From Candidatus Cloacimonadota bacterium (GTDB lineage Bacteria; Cloacimonadota; Cloacimonadia; Cloacimonadales; TCS61): a stretch of DNA of 7,126 nucleotides. Below, piece after piece: positions 1 to 5,903 of this stretch. The notes beneath the pieces were generated by a model that searched no databases, was not told where the DNA came from, and worked only from the letters and a program-made list of their open reading frames with translations. How positions within the stretch are numbered: position 1 is the first letter of the stretch; each line of letters begins with the position of its first letter. The DNA lies in the NCBI GenBank assembly GCA_030592835.1, contig JAUVIJ010000096.1, forward strand, positions 1 to 7,126, given 5' to 3'. Made by a program: the position numbers and the translations under genes.

Positions 1-261
1 GAACTTGAAAGAATATCGGGGTATGTAAAACTTATCTTTCTTTTCCTTTATTTCTGCCAAAATTTTCCTGATTAAATATTCCGGCACATCCTCATCTTGA
101 TATTTTCCGAGGAACCGGTTTAAAATATTATATTCCCGGATCTCATTCTGGCAATCCAGACAGGTTTTTATATGTTCCCTTAAAAAAACCATTTCCTTTT
201 CCGGTAACTCATTATCAAGAAAGGCATTTATTTTTTTGCTGAGTTTACATTTTTTATTCAT
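1..261 (-). CDS. Zinc-binding anti-sigma factor (zf-HC2/ZAS domain), C-terminus beyond window
   Basis: I translated this partial gene by hand from the minus strand: 87 codons from ATG at 261 to the window edge, with no stop. The N-terminus carries the ZAS anti-sigma pattern: Cys5, the helix AFLDNELPEKE, then His30-x3-Cys34-x2-Cys37 (H-IKT-C-LD-C), a typical zinc-ligand arrangement. Proteins of this family hold an ECF sigma factor inactive by wrapping around it, usually from a membrane-anchored or redox-sensing position. The start overlaps the end of the sigma gene by 8 bp, so the two are probably translationally coupled and made in matched amounts. The visible part is basic and contains no membrane segment. 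Whether a transmembrane helix and sensor domain follow cannot be seen. The signal it senses is unknown. Confidence 0.82.
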   Translation of the reverse strand, partial: MNKKCKLSKKINAFLDNELPEKEMVFLREHIKTCLDCQNEIREYNILNRFLGKYQDEDVPEYLIRKILAEIKEKKDKFYIPRYSFKF

Positions 262-790
262 TTTTCAAACCTCTATTATTACTGACAAACTGTTGCTTTT
301 TTCCCTGCAAAATATATATTTTCAATTTTTTCTTTGCCCGGACAAGTCTGGAATCAACTGCAGAAACAGATAATGAAAGAGCATTAGCAATCTGTTTATA
401 ATTCATCTTTTGATAATATTGCATTTCCAACAGTAATATTTCTTTTGGCTTTAACCTTTGAAAAGCTAATTTTATCCATTCCTGAGCATTGCTGTTTTCT
501 TCTGATGGGTTGGAAGGAACCGGATAATTGTCAATTTCTGCAACATTATGATAGATATTATTATACTTCTTCCTTTTTTTGATTTTGTTTAAAGCCATAT
601 TATATGCTGATCTATATAAATAGGGTCGAAAAGAATTCTCATCGACCCTGACCATTTTGTTATAAAAAGCGATGAATACTTCCTGGAGGAGATCTTCAGC
701 ATCTTCACGATTCCGCAGGATTTTCAGCAGATAATTAAAGATTCTTTTACTTTCAGATTTAAAAATTACTTCGAATTTATTTCTATCCAT
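254..790 (-). CDS. ECF-family RNA polymerase sigma factor (sigma-70 regions 2 and 4)
   Basis: This is a complete 178-residue protein, the usual ECF sigma size. Region 2 lies at about residues 15-75, with the core motif NREDAEDLLQEVFIAFY (27-43) for core-polymerase binding and -10 recognition, followed by the helix RPYLYRSAYNMALNKIKKRKK. Region 4 lies at about 108-158: LKPKEILLLEMQYYQKMNY leads into the helix-turn-helix YKQIANALSLSVSAVDSRLVRAKKKL, which reads the -35 element. Regions 1.1 and 3 are absent, as expected. ATG at 788-790 is the only start: an in-frame TAA lies 21 nt upstream, and there is no clear Shine-Dalgarno site, which suggests low or regulated translation. The downstream anti-sigma gene overlaps it. 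The pair probably controls an extracytoplasmic or stress regulon that is not visible here. Confidence 0.93.
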   Translation of the reverse strand: MDRNKFEVIFKSESKRIFNYLLKILRNREDAEDLLQEVFIAFYNKMVRVDENSFRPYLYRSAYNMALNKIKKRKKYNNIYHNVAEIDNYPVPSNPSEENSNAQEWIKLAFQRLKPKEILLLEMQYYQKMNYKQIANALSLSVSAVDSRLVRAKKKLKIYILQGKKQQFVSNNRGLKNE

Positions 791-847
791 ATACCAACAT
801 ACCGATTTTTATATATAAAGACATCTCTTTAAAAATATCTCTGCACA

Positions 848-863
848 TTATATTAAAATATAA
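848..863. repeat. Perfect AT-only inverted repeat in the divergent sigma/rpmB spacer
   Basis: TTATATT and AATATAA form a perfect 7-bp inverted repeat around a 2-bp AA centre. It lies 58 bp upstream of the sigma-factor start and 75 bp upstream of rpmB, in a 147-bp spacer that must hold promoters for both divergent genes. It could be an operator, or part of promoter DNA. In sequence this AT-rich a chance palindrome is also likely. I see no convincing -35/-10 pair for either gene and no ECF-type GGAAC element. Confidence 0.3.
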
Positions 864-937
864 AGGAAAATAAAAAATCTTGCCAGATAAACACTTAGAA
901 ATTTTTTTGAATTAGATTATATCTGAGGAAGGTTATT

Positions 938-1129
938 ATGTCAAGGGTATGTGACGTGTGTGGGAAAAAACCGATGGTTGGTAATCATAGGAGTCATGCT
1001 ATGAATGCTAATAAAAGAAAATTTTATCCCAATCTTCACAAAATGAAAGCAGAAATTGATGGGAAGGTTAAGAAGATTAATGTCTGTTCTTCCTGTTTAA
1101 GAGGAAACAAAGTTAAGAAAGTCGTATAA
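938..1129 (+). CDS. rpmB: 50S ribosomal protein L28, zinc-binding (C+) form
   Basis: L28 is a small protein of the large ribosomal subunit. This 63-residue copy has the typical opening SRVCDVCGKKPMVGNHRSHA, followed by a lysine/arginine-rich body. Two CxxC knuckles, Cys5/Cys8 and Cys50/Cys53, mark the zinc-binding form; some bacteria also carry a Cys-less paralogue for zinc starvation. ATG at 938 sits 5 nt after a strong Shine-Dalgarno site GAGGAAGG (925-932). The gene stands alone: a divergent sigma gene lies upstream and an intrinsic terminator follows 4 nt after the stop. Length and sequence are normal for the short bacterial type. Confidence 0.97.
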   Translation: MSRVCDVCGKKPMVGNHRSHAMNANKRKFYPNLHKMKAEIDGKVKKINVCSSCLRGNKVKKVV

Positions 1130-1133
1130 AAAG

Positions 1134-1160
1134 AAAGACCGGTTTAACGGTCTTTTTTTT
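1134..1160 (+). terminator. Rho-independent terminator of rpmB
   Basis: AAAGACCG (1134-1141) pairs perfectly with CGGTCTTT (1148-1155) around a 6-nt loop, and further Ts follow to give an uninterrupted run of eight (1153-1160). It starts 4 nt after the rpmB stop, so rpmB is probably transcribed separately from the adenosine-kinase/recA run. Confidence 0.9.
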
Positions 1161-1228
1161 ACCTAATATTCAGCCATTCCTGAAATTGCATTATGAAAAA
1201 CAAACCAATTAAGATATTGAGGTGAAAA

Positions 1229-1711
1229 ATGGAATTAATCAAAGAAAAAATTGATTTTCCCGAAGGCTGCAACCTCATCTTTGGAATGTCTCATTTTATC
1301 AAAACCGTAGAAGATCTTTATGAAGTGATGATCAACAGCACCCCCGACATTAAGTTCGGACTGGCCTTTAATGAAGCGTCGGGTCCATGTCTGGTTCGAA
1401 AGGAAGGAAATGATAACGAATTGATAGAAATCGCTGTTGAAAATCAGTTACGACTTGGAGCAGGGCATACTTTTCTGATAATTATCAGAAATGCTTTTCC
1501 CATTAATGTTTTACAGGCTGTTAAAGCTTGCCGGGAAACAGTGTCCATATTCTGTGCTACAGCAAATCCGGTAGAAGTTATTCTGACCGAAACGCAACAG
1601 GGCAGAGGTGTTCTTGGAGTTGTTGACGGATCTTCTCCTCAGGGTATCGAATTGGATAGTGATATCACCAGCAGGAAAAAGTTCTTGAGAGATATTGGAT
1701 ATAAGAGGTGA
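1229..1711 (+). CDS. Adenosine-specific kinase family protein (PF04008)
   Basis: The 160-residue protein matches the small family annotated as adenosine-specific kinase (formerly DUF355), common in archaea and scattered in bacteria. Conserved blocks, in order, are GMSHFIKTVEDL (19-30), FGLAFNEASGPCLVR (43-57), LGAGHTF (76-82), FCATANPVEVILTET (108-122) and GRGVLGVVDG (125-134). Length matches the family, so it appears complete. The name rests on structural and ligand-binding annotation. A physiological role in adenosine salvage is not well established, and true phosphoryl transfer should be treated as an assumption. ATG at 1229 follows a GAGGTG ribosome site (1219-1224). The stop overlaps the thpR GTG start by 4 bp, so this is probably the first gene of the recA-containing transcript. 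Confidence 0.85.
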   Translation: MELIKEKIDFPEGCNLIFGMSHFIKTVEDLYEVMINSTPDIKFGLAFNEASGPCLVRKEGNDNELIEIAVENQLRLGAGHTFLIIIRNAFPINVLQAVKACRETVSIFCATANPVEVILTETQQGRGVLGVVDGSSPQGIELDSDITSRKKFLRDIGYKR

Positions 1712-2268
1712 TAAGAACATTTCTTGCACTTGAACTTCCTACAGCTTTTAAGAAAGAACTCATTACAAGGATCAACAACTTTAAAGCTTATAATTCCAGT
1801 GGGGTCAAGTGGGTTGAAGACAAGAATCTACACATTACCCTTCAATTCATTGGTGATACCAGGGAAGATCATATAAAGGAACTGGCGGAAAAATTCCATC
1901 GGATAATTTTAGATTTTAAACAGGCACATTTACAAAATCCTCAGATACAACTTATTCCGGGAAAACATCCTCGAATTCTCTGGGTTAATTTTGATGCGGT
2001 GAATCAGGACATTTATAAAATTTCCAGAAAAATTAAAAGTGAGATCGCCAATTTGGGATATCGACTGGATAAAAAACCATTGAGAATTCATGCTACACTG
2101 GGAAGAATAAAAAAAAGATTGTCAGAAATTTTAATAAATAAAATATTATCAAGTGAGATAAGTATAAAACAAATAGTTATAACTCGAGCTACGTACTATC
2201 AGAGCATATTAAGGTCGGATGGACCTGTATATCATGAAATTGCGAGTTACGATTTTAAAAAGGAGTGA
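1708..2268 (+). CDS. thpR: RNA 2',3'-cyclic phosphodiesterase (2'-5' RNA ligase family, 2H phosphoesterase)
   Basis: The 186-residue protein opens IRTFLALELP, a typical LigT/ThpR N-terminus, and carries both signature motifs of the 2H phosphoesterase fold: His42-Ile-Thr44 (in LHITLQFIGD) and His128-Ala-Thr130 (in IHATLGRIK). The two histidines act as acid and base in hydrolysing 2',3'-cyclic phosphate RNA ends to 2'-phosphates; the E. coli enzyme can also join 2'-5' ends in vitro. The middle part PGKHPRILWVNF is also typical. The start is GTG at 1708, inside GTGA shared with the upstream stop, which suggests translational reinitiation. No ATG in this frame would preserve the family N-terminus. 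The last codons hold the recA Shine-Dalgarno site. The biological role is likely RNA-end repair or processing. Confidence 0.92.
   Translation: MIRTFLALELPTAFKKELITRINNFKAYNSSGVKWVEDKNLHITLQFIGDTREDHIKELAEKFHRIILDFKQAHLQNPQIQLIPGKHPRILWVNFDAVNQDIYKISRKIKSEIANLGYRLDKKPLRIHATLGRIKKRLSEILINKILSSEISIKQIVITRATYYQSILRSDGPVYHEIASYDFKKE
2260..2265 (+). promoter_or_regulatory. Shine-Dalgarno site that fixes the recA start
   Basis: AAGGAG lies 5 nt before ATG at 2271. A longer reading frame would begin at GTG 2265, but that codon overlaps this site and would have no ribosome-binding sequence of its own. ATG 2271 also gives exactly E. coli residue numbering through loop L1 and the Walker motifs. Confidence 0.85.
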
Positions 2269-2270
2269 AA

Positions 2271-3308
2271 ATGGCCAGTAAAGATAAAATATCAGCTTTA
2301 AAAACTGCCATGAACCAACTGGACAAACAATTTGGAACAGGAACCATAATGAGAATGGGAGATAAACCTGTTGCCAGTGTAGGGATAATTCCCAGCGGAG
2401 CCTTAAATTTAGATGCTGCTCTCGGTATTGGAGGATATCCCCGAGGCAGGATAACCGAAATTTATGGATCGGAAGCATCGGGAAAAACCACGCTGGCATT
2501 ACATGCGGTTGCTGAAGCACAAAAGGCAGGAGGAGTATGTGCGTTCATTGATGTAGAACATGCCCTGGACCCAATCTACGCTTCAAATATTGGAGTAGAT
2601 ACAGAAAATCTTCTCCTTTCTCAACCTGACGGAGGTGAACAGGCTCTGGAAATTGTCGAAACCCTTGTCCGTAGCAGTGCTCTTGATCTGATAGTGATTG
2701 ATTCTGTTGCTGCTCTTGTCCCAAGAGCTGAAATAGAAGGTAATATGGGAGATTCCCATATGGGTCTACAGGCAAGACTTATGTCTCAAGCATTGAGAAA
2801 ACTTACCGGGATCATAAGTAAATCAAATACAGCAGTTATGTTTATTAATCAGACTAGGATGAAGATAGGGGTTCCTGCCTATGTAAATCCGGAAACCACT
2901 ACCGGTGGAGTTGCTCTGAAGTTTTATTCTTCTATCCGTATTGATGTCAGAAGAGTTTCTTCCATTAAAAAAATTGGCACCGATGCCGAGATAGTAGGTA
3001 ATAAGACCAGAGCCAAGATTGTAAAAAACAAGTTTGCACCGCCTTTCAGAAGGGTTGAATTCCCAATTATTTTTGGCAAAGGTATTTCCTCTATGGATAT
3101 TGTCATTGATCTGGCGGTTGAACACGATATTATCAATAAGAGCGGTTCCTGGTATTCCTATGGTGAAATTAAGATTGGTCAGGGCTCGGAAAAAGTAAAG
3201 GAACTTTTTACCGAAAATCCTGAGATCTATGAAGAAATTGAAGACAAAGTTCGCGTTATTCTAGGATTGAAAAATTCACCTGAAAATGAAGATCAGGATA
3301 AAAAGTAA
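2271..3308 (+). CDS. recA: RecA recombinase, with an altered L2 loop
   Basis: RecA binds single-stranded DNA with ATP, catalyses strand exchange and triggers self-cleavage of LexA-type repressors. From ATG 2271 the protein has 345 residues, a normal length. Walker A is GSEASGKTT (66-74, Lys72), the catalytic glutamate is Glu96 (FIDVEHALD), Walker B is LIVIDSVAAL (140-149), loop L1 is EGNMGDSHMGL (156-166), and Gln194 is in FINQ. All these match E. coli numbering. Loop L2 departs: E. coli has MFG before NPETTTGG, whereas this protein has PAYV, one residue longer and without the Phe203 equivalent. The glycine common in GIS..GEL is Asp276 here. The short C-terminal tail (SPENEDQDKK) is acidic to mixed. 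The gene lies 2 nt after thpR, and recX follows. I see no recognisable LexA box, and its promoter is probably upstream of 1229. Confidence 0.98.
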   Translation: MASKDKISALKTAMNQLDKQFGTGTIMRMGDKPVASVGIIPSGALNLDAALGIGGYPRGRITEIYGSEASGKTTLALHAVAEAQKAGGVCAFIDVEHALDPIYASNIGVDTENLLLSQPDGGEQALEIVETLVRSSALDLIVIDSVAALVPRAEIEGNMGDSHMGLQARLMSQALRKLTGIISKSNTAVMFINQTRMKIGVPAYVNPETTTGGVALKFYSSIRIDVRRVSSIKKIGTDAEIVGNKTRAKIVKNKFAPPFRRVEFPIIFGKGISSMDIVIDLAVEHDIINKSGSWYSYGEIKIGQGSEKVKELFTENPEIYEEIEDKVRVILGLKNSPENEDQDKK

Positions 3309-3324
3309 GACTAAAACTACTTTT
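3301..3324 (+). other. Weak AT-rich hairpin between recA and recX
   Basis: AAAAGTA (3301-3307) is complementary to TACTTTT (3318-3324) across a 10-nt loop. It covers the recA stop codon. In E. coli a leaky hairpin between recA and recX lowers recX expression, so a similar role is conceivable. Here the stem has a single G-C pair and no U tract follows, so it is not a convincing terminator. Confidence 0.25.
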
Positions 3325-3349
3325 ATAGTATATCTGTACGATGAAATCT

Positions 3350-3355
3350 GGGGGG
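3350..3355 (+). promoter_or_regulatory. Poly-G Shine-Dalgarno-like site deciding the recX start
   Basis: Six Gs lie 8 nt before ATG 3364. The earlier in-frame ATG at 3286 lies inside recA and has no purine-rich site upstream. The extra residues it would add do not resemble RecX, so I start recX at 3364. A G-run is a less usual ribosome site than the GGAGG-like ones elsewhere in the window. Confidence 0.5.
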
Positions 3356-3363
3356 TTTTACCT

Positions 3364-3906
3364 ATGAAAACTCTCCAGAATTTTTTTTCCGTTGAAGAAG
3401 GATCACTTTCAGTAGATAATACGATAAAAAATGAAATACAAGCTGAGATAGAAAAATATGCATGGAAAAGACTACTGGATTTCATTGCCTACAGGGAAAG
3501 ATCAAAAGGAGAAGCAGACAGATTCCTGATGAGATTGCCCCTGGATACGACCATCAGCAATAAGTTAATCAAGAAAGCTCAATCTTATAATTATCTTAAT
3601 GACGAACGATTCACTGAGATATTTATCGAGGACATGATAGCAAAAGGTAAGAGCCGTACAGAGATCAAAAGCAAATTGTATCATGCAGGAATAAACGGTA
3701 GTATGGTAAAAAGGTTATTGAGTAAAAATTATACGCTGGAAATTAAGAATCAGATCTTGCATCAGGTCGTAGAAAAAGCCTGGCGGCGATTTGGATCACA
3801 TTCACCGAAAGAGAGATTTATTAAGATCATGAACTATCTGGTAAGAAAAGGTTACTCAGCTGAGGATGTAAGACACCACTTAAACGTCAGAAATGAAAAT
3901 GAGTAG
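3364..3906 (+). CDS. recX: RecX family regulator of RecA
   Basis: RecX binds the RecA filament groove and modulates, usually inhibits, recombinase and coprotease activity. From ATG 3364 the protein has 180 residues. It shows the family's repeated three-helix modules: AWKRLLDFIAYRERSKGEAD in the first, YNYLNDERFTEIFIEDMIAKGKSRTEIKSKL in the middle (the gYLdD..F signature), and AWRRFGSHSPKERFIKIMNYLVRKGYSAEDV at the end. Position directly after recA is the classical arrangement and supports the call. A longer version from ATG 3286, overlapping recA by 23 bp, cannot be excluded. Sequence conservation is weak, as is normal for RecX. The protein is basic and has no membrane segments. Confidence 0.88.
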   Translation: MKTLQNFFSVEEGSLSVDNTIKNEIQAEIEKYAWKRLLDFIAYRERSKGEADRFLMRLPLDTTISNKLIKKAQSYNYLNDERFTEIFIEDMIAKGKSRTEIKSKLYHAGINGSMVKRLLSKNYTLEIKNQILHQVVEKAWRRFGSHSPKERFIKIMNYLVRKGYSAEDVRHHLNVRNENE

Positions 3907-3954
3907 AGAAATCGAGATCTGAGATTACGGGAAAATGAAATAAGGAAGGATTAA

Positions 3955-5040
3955 ATGTTGTTAAAGAATATTATTACAGAACTGGAAAAACTTGCACCCC
4001 TGGATTTGGCTTATAAATGGGATAACTCCGGATTGCAAATAGGGGAACAGGAGCAGGAAGTAAGAAAGATCCTGCTGACCTTGGATGTGACAGAGCAAAT
4101 TGCTGCTAAAGCCATAAACCAGAGTATCGATCTGATCATATCTCATCATCCTCTCATATTCAAAGAGATAAAAAAAATATCCGATCCGTTATTGTTGAAA
4201 CTGATCAGAAACAATGTTTCTGTCTATTCACTTCATACCAATCTGGATGTAGTAAAAAAAGGTGTAAATTTTGCTTTGGCGGAAATCCTTGATCTGGAGG
4301 TATTGGAATTCATCAATCATGATACCGGTGCTGATTTATATCATGTTATTGTCTATGTCCCCCAGGATGCTGTAGAGGAAGTATCTGAGGCTGTATTTAC
4401 AGCAGGTGCGGGAATAATTGGCAACTATGATCATTGTTTAAATAAATACGAAGTAAAAGGCCAATTCAGACCTTTAGCTGAAAGCAAACCTGCCATCGGT
4501 TCAAAAAACATTCTGTCTGAAAATCAAGAAACCAAGCTTGAATTTTTTGTTGATTCGTTCAATCTGCAAAATGCATTAAATAAAATAATCACCACTCATC
4601 CTTATGAAACGCCTGTTTACGCGGTGTATCCCCAGAAAAAACAGAATCAGAATTACGGACTGGGTTTTATCTGCAAAATGAAACAGGAAATGACCCTCAC
4701 AGAATTTGCCGAAACAGTCAGAGACAGGCTACAGGCTAAAAAGGTTAAGTTGTGGACAGCGGGTAGAAAGATAACTACAGCTATTAATACTGTAGCCATC
4801 TGCGGTGGCAGTGGAAACTCGCTGATCCCCTTGGTATCTAACAGAGCCGATGTATTTGTATCCAGTGATATTACTTATCATAACTTACTGGATAGTAAGA
4901 TACCTATCATTGATGCCGGGCATTTTTATACGGAATTCCCTGTTTTGAAAAGACTGCAAAAAGATTTGGAAAAGTTAAATCTGGATATCTCCCTTGTCGC
5001 TATTTCTGAGCACGATATTCAGAGAGAATACTATTTGTAA
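3955..5040 (+). CDS. NIF3/DUF34 family dinuclear metal-binding protein (YqfO-like)
   Basis: The 361-residue protein has the long, three-part layout of Bacillus YqfO-type NIF3 proteins. The N-terminal half carries YKWDNSGLQIG (20-30), SHHPLIF (63-69, His64/His65) and LHTNLD (93-98, Asp98). A PII/CutA-like insert follows at about 127-227 (LYHVIVYVPQ to THPYETPVY). The C-terminal half carries ICGGSGNSL (282-290), SSDITYH (303-309) and DAGHFYTE (320-327, His323/Glu327). His64, His65, Asp98, His323 and Glu327 are the expected ligands of the two-metal site. The family is often annotated as GTP cyclohydrolase I type 2, but that function is doubtful, and the real role is unsettled (metal handling or cofactor repair have been suggested). 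ATG 3955 follows a strong AAGGAAGGA site (3942-3950). It is probably the last gene of the recA run, 48 bp after recX. Confidence 0.93.
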   Translation: MLLKNIITELEKLAPLDLAYKWDNSGLQIGEQEQEVRKILLTLDVTEQIAAKAINQSIDLIISHHPLIFKEIKKISDPLLLKLIRNNVSVYSLHTNLDVVKKGVNFALAEILDLEVLEFINHDTGADLYHVIVYVPQDAVEEVSEAVFTAGAGIIGNYDHCLNKYEVKGQFRPLAESKPAIGSKNILSENQETKLEFFVDSFNLQNALNKIITTHPYETPVYAVYPQKKQNQNYGLGFICKMKQEMTLTEFAETVRDRLQAKKVKLWTAGRKITTAINTVAICGGSGNSLIPLVSNRADVFVSSDITYHNLLDSKIPIIDAGHFYTEFPVLKRLQKDLEKLNLDISLVAISEHDIQREYYL

Positions 5041-5058
5041 GAAATATCTACATATAAA

Positions 5059-5075
5059 TGTGAGATTATCGCACA
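5059..5075. promoter_or_regulatory. 17-bp near-perfect palindrome, candidate operator for the antitoxin operon
   Basis: TGTGAGAT-T-ATCGCACA is an inverted repeat with 8-bp arms, one mismatch (A5063 against G5071) and a 1-bp centre. It ends 4 bp before the -35 hexamer at 5080. HTH-bearing antitoxins commonly repress their own operon through such sites, so this is the likely binding site of the protein encoded at 5131. The outer TGTG/CACA halves also recall CRP/FNR-type sites, but the spacing is one base longer than the CRP consensus. Confidence 0.55.
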
Positions 5076-5079
5076 AAAC

Positions 5080-5110
5080 TTGACAGAATTATCCTGATTT
5101 TATACTTTTG
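5080..5110 (+). promoter_or_regulatory. Promoter for the antitoxin-toxin operon
   Basis: TTGACA (5080-5085) is a perfect sigma-70 -35 hexamer, and TATACT (5101-5106) is a 5/6 match to -10, though the 15-bp spacer is short. The same DNA also reads as TTG, 20 bp, then TACTTTTG (5103-5110), which fits the Bacteroidota-type TTTG-N19-21-TAnnTTTG promoter apart from one base in the first element. Either reading places transcription start just before the ribosome site of the gene at 5131. Confidence 0.6.
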
Positions 5111-5130
5111 GTTTGCTGGAGGTGTTAATC

Positions 5131-5901
5131 ATGGATTTCAATGAAAAGATCGGGAAAAGAATAAAGGAACTTAGAGAATATTTAGAACTTTCTCAAGAGG
5201 ATGTAGCTTCTAAAATAGGAATCGCAAGAGAAGCTATTTCCAATATTGAGAACGGTAAAAGAAAAGCATCTGCTGAGGATTTAACAAAAATAGCTGCGAT
5301 CTTTAATATATCTACAGATTCAATTATAGACCCTTCAAAAGACATTAAGGTAATTCTTCCTTCTGAAAAAACAGAGATTAGAAAGAATAAAATTGAATTG
5401 AGAATAAGCGTACCTCAGAAAAATATGAAAAAATTCACAGAAGTGCTGCTCTATATTCTAAATAGGATAGGATCTAAACCGAATATTGGAGAAACAGTTT
5501 TATATAAAATCCTGTATTTCATCGATTTTGATTATTACGAAAAATATGAAGAGCAATTAATAGGGGCTACTTACCAAAAAAATAATTATGGTCCTACACC
5601 GAAAGAGTTTATCAAGATCGTCAAACAAATGGAAGGTGTAGATCTATTTAAAGTTCAGGAAAAATATTTTGAGTATCCCCAGACAAAATATTTACCCCTT
5701 AGAAACCCGGATCTGTCTTTGATTACAGCGGAAGAGATTCAATTAATTGATCAGGTTTTAAATAAACTTTCGGACATGAATGCTTCCCAGATAAGTGAAT
5801 ATTCTCACAACGACGTACCCTGGTTAACAACAGATAATGGTGGTATTATCGAATATGAAAGTGTATTTTACCGAACTGCGCCCTATTCTGTCAGAGACTA
5901 G
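5131..5901 (+). CDS. panA: HTH-Panacea (SocA-like, DUF4065) antitoxin
   Basis: The 256-residue protein has two domains. Residues 6-62 form an Xre/Cro-type helix-turn-helix (IGKRIKELREYLELSQEDVA, then AREAISNIENGKRKAS and IAAIFNISTDSII), suited to binding the operon promoter. Residues about 104-235 match the Panacea/SocA-like domain: LYKILYFIDFDYY (124-136), GATYQKNNYGPTPKEF (145-160) and the late SHNDVPW (225-231). Panacea domains neutralise many unrelated toxins, and HTH fusions add autoregulation. ATG 5131 follows GGAGGTG (5118-5124) at 6 nt; an upstream TTG at 5113 precedes that site and is unlikely. The toxin-like gene starts 2 nt after the stop. Antitoxin-first order is usual for type II systems. 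The assignment is by recalled domain pattern, and the pairing is inferred from position. Confidence 0.82.
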   Translation: MDFNEKIGKRIKELREYLELSQEDVASKIGIAREAISNIENGKRKASAEDLTKIAAIFNISTDSIIDPSKDIKVILPSEKTEIRKNKIELRISVPQKNMKKFTEVLLYILNRIGSKPNIGETVLYKILYFIDFDYYEKYEEQLIGATYQKNNYGPTPKEFIKIVKQMEGVDLFKVQEKYFEYPQTKYLPLRNPDLSLITAEEIQLIDQVLNKLSDMNASQISEYSHNDVPWLTTDNGGIIEYESVFYRTAPYSVRD

Positions 5902-5903
5902 TT

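Noticed and set aside
1186..1215. TTGCAT and TAAGAT, 18 bp apart, as a promoter for the adenosine-kinase gene
   Set aside because: Matches are only 3/6 and 4/6, and the start point would fall on the ribosome-binding site, leaving no room for a leader.
2175..2184. Palindrome AGTTATAACT inside thpR, about 90 bp before recA, considered as an SOS/LexA box
   Set aside because: It does not match the Gram-positive (CGAAC-N4-GTTCG) or E. coli (CTG-N10-CAG) boxes, and a 10-bp AT-rich palindrome is expected by chance.
2265..2270. Longer RecA beginning at GTG 2265
   Set aside because: The GTG lies in the Shine-Dalgarno sequence of ATG 2271, and the shorter form restores E. coli residue numbering.
2209..3136. 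Several minus-strand open frames opposite recA (up to about 100 codons)
   Set aside because: They are antisense shadows of recA, with skewed composition and no recognisable domains.
3286..3363. N-terminal extension of RecX starting inside recA
   Set aside because: It has no ribosome site, and the extra 26 residues (MKIRIKSKTKTTFIV...) show no RecX similarity; ATG 3364 is better placed.
5059..5075. CRP-type binding site
   Set aside because: The halves TGTGA/GCACA are CRP-like, but the spacer is 7 bp instead of 6 and one half deviates; an operator for the adjacent HTH antitoxin is the simpler explanation.
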